Below are positions 1 to 11,300 of a DNA stretch of 64,000 bases, in pieces (position 1 is the first letter of the stretch; each line of letters opens with the position of its first letter). A program made the position numbers and the translations under genes. The notes beneath the pieces were generated by a model. The model did not search any database. It was given only the letters and a program-made list of their open reading frames with translations, and was not told the DNA's origin. This DNA comes from Hyphodiscus hymeniophilus (taxonomy: Eukaryota; Ascomycota; Leotiomycetes; Helotiales; Hyphodiscaceae), in the NCBI GenBank assembly GCA_016508695.1, contig VNKQ01000005.1, forward strand, positions 1-64,000, written 5' to 3'.

Positions 1-40
1 CTAACCCTAACCCTAACCCTAACCCTAACCCTAACCCTAA
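1..40. repeat. Telomere repeat, CCCTAA array
   Basis: The first 40 bases are an uninterrupted CTAACC/CCCTAA array, the C-rich strand of the TTAGGG telomere used by filamentous ascomycetes. It stops sharply at position 40 and unique sequence follows. The window therefore begins at a chromosome end and reads toward the centromere. Confidence 0.97.
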
Positions 41-1235
41 GGCGTATAAAAGCCACCTTAAAGGATTTGGGAATAATATAATATAATAGGTGCGTAATAG
101 ACGCAAAAATCGATAAATAGAGGTATTAATAAAAACGTAAAGAAAGTATATAGGTACTAAATACTATTAATATATTAAATAAGTAAAAATCGTAGGGGGT
201 AAAGGAATTATTATCGAATTAGACTATTACTTATAAGGTCCTTAATATATTTATACTTAAGGCCGCTAATATTAGCTTACTAGTAGTCGTATCGCTTATA
301 GATATTATTTTTAAGCGCCTAAAAGACGCTAATACTCTTTATACTTAAGTTATTAGCGTTAGAAATAAGATTATATTCTAGGAAATATAAGCTATATTAA
401 TTAGAGTAATATATATAACTAGCTTTATAAGAATTATATAAATTATAATAGTCGTATATAACGCTATAGTTAGAGGGATTAAAGACGTAAAGACAAAGTT
501 ATATAAAACACTTAAGGTAATATATATACTATAAAGCTATAAGAGTCGCAAAAGAATATATTAAAAGACTTATAATAAATATAAAAAGTAAAGTAAAAAG
601 GTTAAAAAAGAAATAAAAGAACTTTAAAAGAGAATAAAATAAAAGCCTAATAATAAAGCCGCTATATAATAAGAGGGGTTTAAGCTTATAATAATATAAC
701 TCTTATAAAAATATAATATAAAGGAATTGTTAGCTAAACTAACTTATAAATAATTAATGCCTAATATAAAAAATTAAGTACTAATTATATTTAAGACGCT
801 TAATAAGATTTCCGGATAAGCCTTTTATTTATTATAACGGGACAAATAATTTTATATATCTAGGCGATAAAGTTTTAATAAGGTTATAAGGGTAAGGGGT
901 TTTGGCGCAAAATTGTTAGTAACGCGAGTACCCCTAGCTTTAGAATTATCTAGTAACTAGTTAGTAGTTAAAACTATCTATAAGAACGGGCCGTTTTATA
1001 GGACAAAAATAACCCTAGCTTGCACGACCTTTAGTAAAGAACCCTACGGGATCCGGGCCGATATAGGGATAGGTCTAATAAGGGACGAAGGTTCTATATA
1101 AGCAATAGTATTTCCTAAGTAAATAGAAGCTTCGTGCTTAACTTAAATATAGTATCTTTATACTATACTTAGTAACTGCAAAGGTTATACTCACCTTGAC
1201 TACGATAGCTTCCCTGACTACCCAACCTAACCTAA
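41..1235. other. AT-rich RIP-degraded subtelomeric sequence
   Basis: This stretch has no usable reading frame. It is visibly poor in CA and TG and rich in TA, while CG is still present, which is the bias left by RIP (CpA to TpA on either strand). The bias is strongest from about 60 to 830 and weakens toward 1235. It is probably an old repeat or transposon; no terminal repeats or family motif could be recognised. Confidence 0.75.
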
Positions 1236-1270
1236 TTGCCTACGAGACTAACACTAGGTAGCGAGGTTTG

Positions 1271-2200
1271 TTATATCCGGTTCCTTGTAGAATCTTCTGC
1301 AGTTTCGTTCTTGCAGATGATATCGCCGTGCTCATCTAGCCACGGATCCACCACCTTTGGCTCGAAAGCTAGTAGTTTCCGTAGCTCGATCTTCTCATCC
1401 TCTATACTAACAGCTCCTAATTCTTGCAGTTGTCGATCCCATCGATCAATCGCTTTCTCGCTTCCAACAAGTACGCTGTGCCCAACCCTGTCTTCGATTA
1501 TATCACACCTCCAGTCGAACGCTTCCTGTTCGGACCGTTCATCTTTCCAGAAGTAGCAACACAGAAAAATCAGTTCTGTATCACACTCAAACCACAGACC
1601 CCACGGCGTTTTTTTGAAGAATGGATCGCCTGTCTCGAAGTTGCCGTGGTGACGCAGGCCTTCAAGCCATGTCACCGCTTCCTTCTGCTCTGCGCTCAGA
1701 AACAGAGGAAGGTGGACCTTCCTGATTGTGACCGGTGATCCGTCTACGCTGCGTAAAGCCCTCATTTCTGTGTGCCTTTGATGAGAAGCTCTGAGGACTA
1801 CCGGCTCTACGTTATTGTTTAGAGCTTTGAGTCCCTCTTGGTACTTCCTGTAAACGTCAGAGCGCAAAAAGTTTTCAAGATCTGATAGAGATCTCCAGAC
1901 TGGTAGCGATTAGTGTGGTAATATTTTAGGAGGTGTGGCAAGTAATTTACATGTGATCAATACAACGAGATCTTGCGACGAGCTGAGTCGTCCCCAACGA
2001 CTAAGCTCATGACCCGGTGAGCTAAAGAGACACTTAAGAAAGCTGAATTGCGTGAGCTCCGAGAGCTGGACAGTGTGAAGGCTGAATTCGCGAGAAGCAT
2101 GAAAGGTAGTCCATGTAGAAACGCGGGATTCGCGATTTCGGGATTTCCGTGGCCTAATTTGTCCCTCCAGAGGTTGACTGATGTCTGCCTGAGCTTCCAT
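1271..2200 (-). CDS. Hypothetical protein, ABM-like (dimeric alpha-beta barrel) repeats possible
   Basis: Two exons (2200-1951 and 1899-1271) with a 51-nt intron (GTAAAT...CTAATC...CCAG) give 292 residues. The start ATG is at 2200. The join is supported because the second exon is open but has no ATG of its own. The first half, about residues 45-105, reads like an antibiotic-biosynthesis-monooxygenase-type domain, with a hydrophobic strand (VVLITFW) followed by an alpha segment (LENFLRSDVYRKY). The second half may be a diverged second copy: HLPLFLSAEQ, then an aromatic-rich core (WGLWFECDTELIFLCCYFW). The family assignment is inference from pattern only. This is the gene nearest the telomere and has no visible RIP damage. 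Confidence 0.6.
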
Positions 2201-2519
2201 AATAATTTGAAAAGTTGCGGATTGTTGCAGGAAATATTAAAACCCTCGTAAGATGGGCCAGGCTGCGATATTACTTTTATTGCGGAGAGCACGTGAGCAG
2301 TGCTTTGTAAGCGCTATTTTAGTGTAACGAGCTTCCTGTAATATATTGCTAGAAAACCTCCTATTTTCATAGAATCAGAGAGAATTCAGTATCAAAACAG
2401 AGCGTTACGGTCGGTACGATACGATACGTAATAGTTATGAGCCCGGCTGACGACACGACGCTGCCATATATATTAAATACGCTCTGTTGAGTTTATCTCC
2501 CGATCAAATACCCCTTACA

Positions 2520-3065
2520 ATGCCGACCTTTACCTCGACCTCAACCTCGATCTTTCTACGAGACCGTGCGAGCTGGCCGACCTGGTATTTCAAGCTCGAA
2601 GCCGATTCGACTTTTCGAAATATATGGTCTTACGTAGACCCGCAAGCCTCAGATGCACCTCATTTGATTGCAATCGAGCCGACTGACCCTCTTACAACCG
2701 AAAGCCTACTTCTTGTACTCGACTATCGACGAGCTGAGCCAATAAGAGAGTGGGAAGCAGACGAGCGTCCCGAGCATGAGAAGGGAGCTCGACCAAGACC
2801 TGCTGCCGCAGCTAGGTTCAGTGATATCAAGGAAGAGCTTGCAGCTAGACAAAAGACCTACGACTCAAGATACACTATTTGGGTGCAACGTGCATCTAGA
2901 TACCAATATATATGGGATTGGGTGTAGAATTCAGTCGACGAAAACCTCCTTCAGACTCATCTTGAGGCTCTCTCTCGTGAAAGGAAGCTGACGCTTCAGA
3001 ACGTTATTCGAAGACTTAAGGACTAATTCGAGCCTTTACTAGAGATCTCTGCATGCTATGAGAAA
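2520..3065 (+). pseudogene. Broken Ty1/Copia-type gag fragment
   Basis: The reading frame from ATG 2520 carries the start typical of fungal Copia gag proteins: a Ser/Thr-rich leader, then FLRDRASWPTWYFKLE and IWSYVDP. It continues in one frame to about 3065 but is cut by TAG at 2925 and TAA at 3024. Both stops are what a CAG or CAA glutamine codon becomes after a C-to-T change in CpA context, the RIP signature. No protease, integrase or reverse transcriptase follows, so the element is also truncated. An in-frame ATG at 2487 could extend the frame. Confidence 0.7.
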
Positions 3066-3649
3066 CATAATATATTAATTAAAGCCTATTATTTAATATT
3101 ATAGGAATAAGCTAATATAAGAATAATATCTTACTTTTTGGGATATAAGACCTGTTTATTTAAATAAGTAAAGTTAGCTCTTAGGGATAAGAGTATAAAG
3201 AAGGGAGTATTATAAGGCGCTTACGGGCAATTATAGGGTCTAATATTACCGGCTGTCTTTATTCTTATATCACACTACTAGTTCTTGTGCCTTACAATCC
3301 TTCTACAAATAATTTATAAACTTCTAATAGCCAAACTCTAACTCGAGAATAAACATTCTATCCTTCTATAAATAATTTATAAACTTCTAATAGCCAAACT
3401 CATCTAATACTAAAAAACAGAAACAAATACTCAAAGTACAAAGCTCTTTTGCCCTCTGCTTTATTTAGTAAAATAACTTCGAGCTATAAACTAATCTAGA
3501 ATCATAGCACTTTAATTTTGGATCTCGGATACCAGAATTTGACAGCCTATCGAGATCTGCCAATTTGGAGGGGTCAGAGTCATAGCTAGGGGCAATATCT
3601 ATTGAGTGTAAGTAGGTTAACGGCCTTTATAGTTGTTTCCTACTTACTG
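3066..3649. other. AT-rich flank of the gag relic, no gene
   Basis: From 3066 to about 3260 the sequence is TA-rich and stop-filled, probably RIP-degraded remains of the same retroelement. From 3298 it holds a 41-bp direct repeat (listed separately). The last 250 bases are ordinary intergenic sequence downstream of the transcription factor gene. Confidence 0.5.
3298..3401. repeat. 41-bp direct repeat, two copies
   Basis: The sequence at 3298-3338 recurs at 3361-3401 with one difference (TAC versus TAT). The copies are offset by 63 bases. It may be part of a retroelement terminal repeat or a local duplication. Confidence 0.8.
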
Positions 3650-5516
3650 TTACTGAACGAAGAAATCGTCCAGACTTGATAGGTACTGAATAGCATCTGA
3701 CTTGTTCTTCTGCCCTATACAAACGACATCCCTCAAACTTTTCGCATAGCTACCTGCTACTGCCCACTGCTGCGCCATTTTCTCGAGGGTCTCGATCAAG
3801 AACCAAATGTTAAGATCGAACTCGCACTGCAAACTTGCCGTGTATACCAACAATAATCTAGCTGATGTCCACAGTACGAATGCAAATGGAAATCCCAATT
3901 GACGTAGTACGCTAGTGTCGATTGCAAACCGGGTGATTATCCTCAAACTCTCAATAGCAACATGACATTTTTGCATGGCATTGTGCGAGTATAGGGGCAT
4001 ATGCGACTGCATAACAGAGTACGCTGTTGAGTGGAGGCGTGTGACGGACAAAATGTAGGTGGCGTGAACCATAATCCAGTTTGACACGCTCTCAGGAGGG
4101 CTAGGACGGCAGAGTTGTGAGATAGATCCATATTCCCTAGGCAACCCTGACAGCCACCCATCCAGTTCATCGTCTAATTGGCAATAGCTGTAGCTCCAAT
4201 GCTGGACATCTACTAGCGACATAATGTCTACAGGGTCTTGACAGAGTCGATGAATGCGGGAGAAGATTCTAAGCACTTCGCAGTGACAAGAAAAGCTGCT
4301 TGTGTAGTCGATATCACTTGGAGCAGTTATCATGGGAAATTGCCCACTGAATAATTGAGTCTGTGCCAAGTCGTTTTTTTGAAAGAGATCGTATTGACAA
4401 GGTAAGAGCATGTCCATTGAATCTTCGCTCAAGGTGAAACCCAGGGTCGCGCCGGCCGTTGCATAGTTGGTTAGTATATACACGAACTTAGCGAGTGTCT
4501 GTCGTCCTTCATTTTCAATCCAGTCCTGTGAGTGGAGCGCTTCAGCCCCTACGTAGTAGACTGAATTTGAGAAACCCAGACTGGGCTCGGGGACCACGCT
4601 CTTCTTCGCGCCATGATTTGGTCGGACAACACTTCGAACGAGTAGTGCGAGAATCTTCCCTCCTTCAGGGCCATCCGAACTTCCAAGAGCATCAGCAGCC
4701 AGGAGAGCTAGTGCCTGCAATATTTTAACTCTGGAAGTACCCACTGCATGGGTGTGCACTTTTTGTTTCGAGATCTCCCGGTACCGAGACCGCGACTCTT
4801 CGGTAAAAGCGGGGTCCTCGGAAAACCGCACCGTAGTTGCCACAATAGCATGAAGAGGTATATTATCCTCTTCATTTAAAGTAGAGTAAGAACCAGAGAG
4901 AACAGCGGATATAGTGTCACTGTTCAAAATGGGGGCCCAAGTGAAGACGTGCTTAAAGAAGAGGTCCACAAGGTTACGCAGTATCTGATAGGGTGGTAGG
5001 TCAGGGTCAGATATGCTAACCGTCGAAAGCAGGAGTCCGTTCTGAGGAGAATAATCCGAAAGGTTCTCTGTGACCATAGTCAAATACGGTTCGATACATG
5101 GTATAGCTGACTGCTGTGGACTGGATGCGCTCGTAGGCGTGATAGAGTCGAATGTATGGAGGTGTCCTTGTACTGATAGTATTTGTTGATCTGTGGTACA
5201 GCATGGGATTGTTAACTGTGTTACTGACGTTTCTTGGTGATAAGCCTCATGATCGTTCCAGATGTGATCATTGATGCGACTAGCTAAGTCTTGTAGACTA
5301 GCTTCTAATTTCTTCATCCTGTCTTCGATTGCGATACCTGGTTTCCGTCTTTCCGTATATGTACAACTGCGATTATTCTGTTTGCACCATCCACAAGACG
5401 GCTCCATTCGATCGCATTTGACCTTTCTTGTAGTACACAACTCGCAGCTGGTGGGAAGCCAAAAGTGTTAGTATACTGCCTAAGAGTTGGGACCAATTGA
5501 CGCACGATTTTTTCAT
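3650..5516 (-). CDS. Zn2Cys6 transcription factor with diverged fungal_trans domain
   Basis: Exons 5516-5506 (only 11 nt) and 5447-3650, separated by a 58-nt intron (GTGCGT...TACTAAC...CCAG), give 602 residues. The join restores a complete binuclear zinc cluster, C5-x2-C8-x6-C15-x6-C22-x2-C25-x6-C32, with the RKVKCD core, followed by a linker/coiled-coil start. The middle region aligns by eye with the second Zn2Cys6 factor at 11301-13661 (FKHV.(T/S)WAPIL, LHAIVATTVRFS, LPCQYDLF, NWI..HA). The usual basic/aromatic fungal_trans motif (RRLCW..F.LDR in the paralogue) is degraded here to RQTLAKFVYILTNY. The protein may be divergent or partly non-functional. Expected role: nuclear DNA-binding regulator; target unknown. 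Confidence 0.85.
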
Positions 5517-6687
5517 AATTCAAGTCGCACTGAGGAGTGACTATTGAGTATTTCTTGGAGCTGCTGTGAGTGTATTTATGAGATTCTTGCAGCACGCACA
5601 CTTAGGTGAGCAGCAAAGGCTCCAGATACTACATAATATGAGAAATGACGCCTTTAGAACTATCTTCATCCTTGCTATGCTACTTGTGAGTACCTGAAGC
5701 TTGGAGGTAGCAGGGTCAGCATGACCTTCTAGACGGCTTTGAGAAAGCTTCTAGAAACCTTCCGCATTGGTATTAGCAGTAATATTGGAGCCATTTTTTG
5801 TACGGAGTGCCCGAGAGCGGATAGTACACGTGTTACTACGGATGCGCTTGCAAGTCGGGCGTTCTCAAGACATGGCAGAGCGGGGCCCCAGACCCCAGAT
5901 ACTACGCTCGTTTAAGAAAGTCCTTATGCTGACACATACATAGACCCCACTATGGCGTTTCACTCCCTTCTCACCCCCAACATAGCGATTATCACAGGGT
6001 TACTGAATGCTGCCGGAGCAGAATTCACAATCGAGTATAAGGCTTGAGTGGGTACAAAACTGTTTACTCTAGTTGATCAACCATTGTAGTATAATAAAAT
6101 ACAAATGGATACTAAGAAGACCAAAAGTGCCCTTGGGAATCGGAAGAGCGGGGTAATCTGCGTTCTGCGGGGCCAAAGCTGTTCAACCCTAAGAGGTAGG
6201 CCTTCCAGAGCTTCGGAGAAACCCGAGCCGCGAACGATAGTAAATACAGTAAGACTACAGTATTTCAAAACGAATGTATGGGCTAGTCTTCCTTAGTAGG
6301 TAGCGTGCGCTACTTAGGCTGGGGATTTGTAGACAACTCGGTGTCAAAAGGCCGAGACACGGTACAGCCGACCGTTCTTGGGTCGCCAGTTCACTACACA
6401 CGTTCGCCTACCTCTGTACCTCCCTATTCGAGGTGAACAAGTGGAAGAATCGTGGGGAACTGCATGATCAATACTGGGGTACATGGACCGCGTCCTCGAA
6501 CCGAATGTGGGGAAGATAGTTAAATAAATGCTCGTTTTCGACAGTTTACTGGAATTGAATATCTGGAGTATCATCCTGCAACTAGTAAAAACGAATCTGC
6601 AGCTATATATATCTCATTTGACTGGATCTTTCTCGCATCTGTAAAGGTCCTGGGGCCTGTTAAGACGCCATTCATTGCTTCTTTGCC
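5517..6687. other. Intergenic, no gene recognised
   Basis: About 1.2 kb between the divergently transcribed Zn2Cys6 gene and the membrane-protein gene. Only short uninformative open frames are present, so it must hold both promoters. No repeat or RNA gene was recognised. Confidence 0.5.
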
Positions 6688-7867
6688 ATGGCTGGCTTCC
6701 TGGTATCAGAGTATTATAAGCCTGAAGCTGGTATTGGCGATAACTTGCAAATCGCGGCCATTATCTTAGGTTTCACTCTAGGATTTGGCTTGCTTACTTG
6801 TGTGAAGGCGGCAATACGAACCAAGACAGCATGGCATCGATCACGCCGCGCAAAAATAATGATCGTCATGGTTTGGGGAGAAATCATTGTCTCTCTTATA
6901 TTCGGCCTCTTAAGTTGGTTACATATCAATGACATCGTCGGACCAAGGCATGATGACTTTAAATTCACTTCGCTACATAGGCTAACAGACCAAGCAGTTT
7001 CTGGTTATACGTTTCCATGCGTATGTTTACAACAAAAGTAAAATTAGGTTCTACTGCTAACCTTAAGCTTTCCTTAGGCACTTGTTGGTCTTTCCAAGTA
7101 AGCTAATCTGGATCGCTCTACATTGGATTATGCTGATCCCCATAAGGTTCAACTCCTCCTACAGATTATCATCAACCGAGTTTCATTGATCATGTATGAC
7201 CAACATAAAGCAAACCAACTCAAATGGGGCGTTGCAGCTCTCATCACCGCCCTTAACATCTCAGTCTACTGTATATGGGTCCCAGCTCGGTTACAAATTA
7301 ATGAGCATTTTATCCATATTAACGGTATCTGGGATCGGGTAGAGAAGGTCATCTACGCTATTTGCGATGGATGCCTCAATGCCTATTTTCTCTACTTGGT
7401 TAACAATAAGTTGTTATCACAAGGAATGAACAAGTATCAGTCACTGTTTAATTTTAATGCTTGTGCTGTTTTCTGCTCACTTAGCATGGATGTGAGTTGA
7501 AGTTTGTTAGAACCTTTGACGTGAACATACGAGTTGACTTTAACTTTAGGTAATGATTATTGGAGCAATGAGTTTCAAGAACAATTTCGTGTAAGTTGAA
7601 ATACTAATAATCCTATTTGAACCTTTTCTCTTTTGTTGAGCTTAAATCACTCAACATCTCCTATCACTCCTTTGCGACAACAAACAGTAGAAACGCTTCG
7701 CTGACACAGATACACGAAGCTATGTCTTATTTCAATCCACAGCATACATTGTGAAATTGAATATCGAGCTCACTATGGCGGACTTGATTGCCAAAGTTGC
7801 TTTGGCTCCAATCCAATGCAATATCTTCGTCGACGATATTAAACCTCTCAGCTTACCTCATTGTTAG
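6688..7867 (+). CDS. Multi-pass fungal membrane protein (DUF7703/rhodopsin-like type)
   Basis: Six exons are proposed: 6688-6947, 6989-7020, 7078-7097, 7147-7491, 7550-7590 and 7720-7867. They give 281 residues in an unbroken frame. The model was chosen because it rebuilds motifs of a fungal integral-membrane family: SSFWLYVSM, WSFQVQLLLQIIINR, CIWVPARLQI, IWDRVEKVIY, FSLSMD-type and KLNIELTMADLIAKVA. Several hydrophobic segments are evident. The first intron needs a GC-AG junction (AAG/GCATGA). The last intron (129 nt) ends at a weak AAG acceptor, so both are less certain. The family name is from memory of similar sequences; the function is unknown, perhaps sensing or transport at a membrane. 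Confidence 0.6.
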
Positions 7868-9339
7868 AAACATGAGTCATGAGGTCCCTAGACCTAACAG
7901 TAACTCGATCGGTGGTGGAGAGTCAGGCGTGAAGGCATGATCATTACCAACAGACTTTGGGATGCCGTTGGACTTAGCGGACGTCACCTTACGGATGTTA
8001 GAGACCATAGAAGTCATGGTAGGTGCTACAACGGCCATGGATGAGATCCAGGGGCATGAGCTGGCAGGTTTCACATAAGCTTGTACTTGTCCCTTAAACA
8101 AGAGATTCGTGCTCAATTCAACATAGTATTTTCACACTCATATTTAGCAACGCGCAATTAACTCTTAATCAGTATCATGATATCACTGACTGTATTTGAA
8201 ATCCTTGTCTATCAAGAATTCAACCCTGATATACCGAAGGTTGCTTTTCATGTAAGGTATGGTACACTATCAGCACAGAACCGTGTGATACAGGCACTCA
8301 AACAAACATTACCATGTCGGTTCATGGATAAAGTACCCGCTCACTCATTGGAGCTTTCATAAAGGCTTGGAGACCTCCGTACCATAACTCTTCCATGAGG
8401 ATCGCGTCAAAAGCTTTGAGCTGTTCGTAGGCCATCGAAGCTTTTAACGAGATTTGACTCAGTTCGAATCGATGTTTTTGTTAGTAACCTTACTTAGGGA
8501 AGCCATGCTTAGCTTGATAGAAGCTTTTATGTTGGGATATTTGAAGGTAACATCACTCGTACGGGCAATGAGGTATAGCCAGACGGATACAACTGCCATC
8601 TTCCATATTTGGAAGCGGTTCAAGGAAAACATTACTCGTTTCTTTTGGGTCATTGGCCATGTCATGGGTCAAGACTGAAGGGTACAAAGCTCTCTGTGGA
8701 CAGAGAAAGACCCAAGAAAACGATGATTAAATTGTGATCAGCCGTTTTCGGCGTTCTGAGATCTGGGGGACGTAGCAACAATACGACCTGCAATATTGTT
8801 CCGGACTTCGGTGGCAACTCCGGTGGAGAGTTATGCAATTTCTCCAGCCCATACCACTTTGGCGGCTGAAGCTATCAAGGATACTCCGCTTTGGCAAAGT
8901 CCAATACAAAATCCCTTATTGGAGTTCCAGCCTGTAGGCGTAGTGTCCCAGAGGACTTTGAAAATACTCTGGGTCTTTCTGCTCGATAGGCTAGGCAGTC
9001 CGAAGAGTCAGCGTTGAGGCCTAGTTATTGATAACCCTCTGCTTTTCCGTTTAAGTATCAGAAAGGCAGGCCCTTCTCCTTGCAATAAACTGCGGACTTC
9101 AAAGCTGCCAGTGGTAGCTTCTGTATAGAATGACACATAATCACGCTCCCTAAGAGTAGAATGTTCTAGATGACAGATAATTATCGTCCCATCAAAAGTT
9201 AACCGAGCATCCACAACGTAAATAAATGGTTTTCTGAATAGGTACGAATCTCGCCATCCTCAACCGCAGTCAAGAAAGATGAGATGATTACAGCTTTCCA
9301 CATGCCATCGACATCCACATCATCATTATGCCTTACCAC
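7868..9339. other. Intergenic or degenerate sequence, no confident gene
   Basis: About 1.5 kb. Short frames with protein-like stretches exist, for example a hydrophobic 68-codon frame on the minus strand at 8459-8665 and interrupted frames at 8750-9010. None can be joined into a model with conserved motifs. It may contain a decayed gene. Confidence 0.35.
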
Positions 9340-10572
9340 CTAGACCTGGGAGTTCTTTTTGTTTGACCACGTGGCGCTGTTCCATCGAACGATCCGTGCT
9401 AATCCAGCAAACTCGGTATTAATGGGCGAATCGCCAGTGAATAGGAACATATCATACATCCATCCGCCGAAAGCGCAACCCAGCAGCGGAGCGACCACGG
9501 GAACCTATGTCCTATTATTAGCAATCGAATGAGTGCAGGAACTATAAGACTAACCCAAAAGTAGTAGTTCCCAGACGTCCAGACGTGGGGGCCGTAGCCC
9601 AACATGTAAGTCATTAGTCTCGGCCCAAAGTCTCTCGCCGAGTTAATGGCAAAGTTCGTCTGAGAACCAAAAGAAGTACCGATACCAAAGACAACGAAGA
9701 AAAGCCCCAAAGGTGTGAAATTTCCGGCTCCAATGTTCCCCTCATCTTTTAGAGCATAAATCATGAACATCAGGATGGCGCTGCCGATGAACTCGTCAAA
9801 AAACTGGCCCGTTGTTGTCAAAGAATTGGCAGGATACGTGCTAAATATACCTGCTGTTGCTGTATCAGAATAACCAGGAACAGTTTGAATATGCGGTCCG
9901 CCCTCAAAGACATCGATCGCTGACTTATAGTTTCCATAGACGACCGCGGAGGCGCATAGAGCGCCAATTGTTTGTGCTACCAGGTACATCGGAAACTTGC
10001 GCCATGGAAATTTTCGATATAAGCAGTTGGAAAGGGTTACTGCAGGATTCAAGTGGGCTCCGGAGATCCCTCCAGCGTATACGCCAAGCATCACCCCAAT
10101 TCTGAAAGTGTTAGTTTATGCCGCTCGTCACGAGAAGTAAAACATACCCCCAGCCCCAGCAGATCGATTGCCAGTCACCTTTGGCTCCGCCGCTTAGTAC
10201 GACCTGGGCATTAACGCCGTTACCAAACAGAACGAGGATAAAGGTCCCAAAAAACTCTGATAGGGGTTCTCGAAGTCGGCGACGAATTCTGTTCCACACA
10301 AGCTCTGGCTGGGCCTGAACAAGCTCCTCTTGAGGAACGATGTGATCAACGAGAGCCCCATGCTCTGCATAAGGCAGTTGTCGGATAGCATTTTGATGAT
10401 TATCGCTATGTTGAATAAATTCGTTGTGAGCGGATTGTGATGCAATAGATGATTTCGTCTTTTGGGACATGATACCGGTGCTGCTATGAGGAGTAGGTTC
10501 AGAGCTGAAAAGCATGTTTTCCAACTTCTTCGTCGTTATGGTGGCCCTGTATTTATAAAGTTGTTCCTTCAA
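9340..10572 (-). CDS. Aquaglyceroporin (MIP family)
   Basis: Exons 10572-10148, 10101-9555 and 9504-9340, with introns of 46 and 50 nt (both with CTAAC/CTAAT branch points), give 378 residues. A long hydrophilic N-terminus of about 120 residues precedes the channel. The first pore motif is canonical (GAHLNPAVT). The second is N-S-A-R-D-F-G-P-R instead of NPARD; the Asp after Arg marks the glycerol-facilitator branch rather than water-only aquaporins. The last exon restores GCAFGGWMYD and the C-terminal tail. Internal ATGs at 10515 and 10470 could be the true start. Known role of the family: passive glycerol and polyol passage through the plasma membrane. The DHA kinase gene lies 4.3 kb away, beyond the Zn2Cys6 gene. 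Confidence 0.9.
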
Positions 10573-11300
10573 AAGATCAGCATTGACTACCTATGCGGAG
10601 GTGGGAAAACCTTGCGATGGAGGTAGCAGACCTAGTCTTGGAATACGTGGCAGTGACGAGTGGCGTCAAGAAAGAGCTGAAGGTTCAGTGAAGGAACTTC
10701 AATATGCGTGCATTGGAGAAAAGTCCGAAAGTGCGAGATAGAGTTTCACCTTTGTTGGTAAAGCTCGGAATGGCAACCCCGAAGACTGCACCAGCGATGC
10801 ATCTGCGGGTGGCCAGCCCCGAAGTCCCCTCGAAACCCGAACAAGGGTGCAGATTGCATGGTGCAAATGCTGTCGTCCATGCTCTGCAACGTATGTCTCC
10901 ATTTCCGCCCGAGAGCTTAGTATGTAAATACAATCATTATGATGACACACGTATCACCATCTTTTCCGTACTACGCAATTCCCAGGATAGACTTGGGTGG
11001 TTAGAGGTAATTTCTTTTACAAGCAGAAATTCTGATAGCCGTGCTTACGGATGGTATTAATGAGAGTTCTGAACCAGGGCTGTAACTTGGTTGACGGTGG
11101 CTAGTCATGTGGTGCCAAGTTAGGTCTTTCAGGGTCAGTTCTCAATTTGGAAGTGAGACTTTTGGGCTAGTGTTAGCAAATATTCGTAGTAATCAGATAC
11201 ATCAAGTCTTCAGTGAATGCATAAGGGTATATTGAGAGACGACAGATATGCCAATGCTCCTTCAACTTAGCGAGGACTTCAAATCCTTCAACGCTGCTTT
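10573..11300. other. Shared upstream region of aquaglyceroporin and Zn2Cys6 genes
   Basis: These 728 bases separate two divergent starts and should hold both promoters. Short frames occur on both strands (for example 10704-11060) but show no family pattern. No clear operator was seen. Confidence 0.45.

Noticed and set aside
41..3650. Possible Starship or telomere-linked helicase remnant near the telomere
   Set aside because: No tyrosine recombinase, DUF3435 or helicase motif can be read; only RIP debris and a Copia gag are supported.
8459..8665. Hydrophobic 68-codon minus-strand frame
   Set aside because: Too short, no neighbours in frame with good splice sites, no family pattern; kept only as part of an unresolved region.
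10685..11060. Overlapping frames on both strands upstream of the aquaglyceroporin
   Set aside because: No motif, no splice continuation; the region is the divergent promoter.
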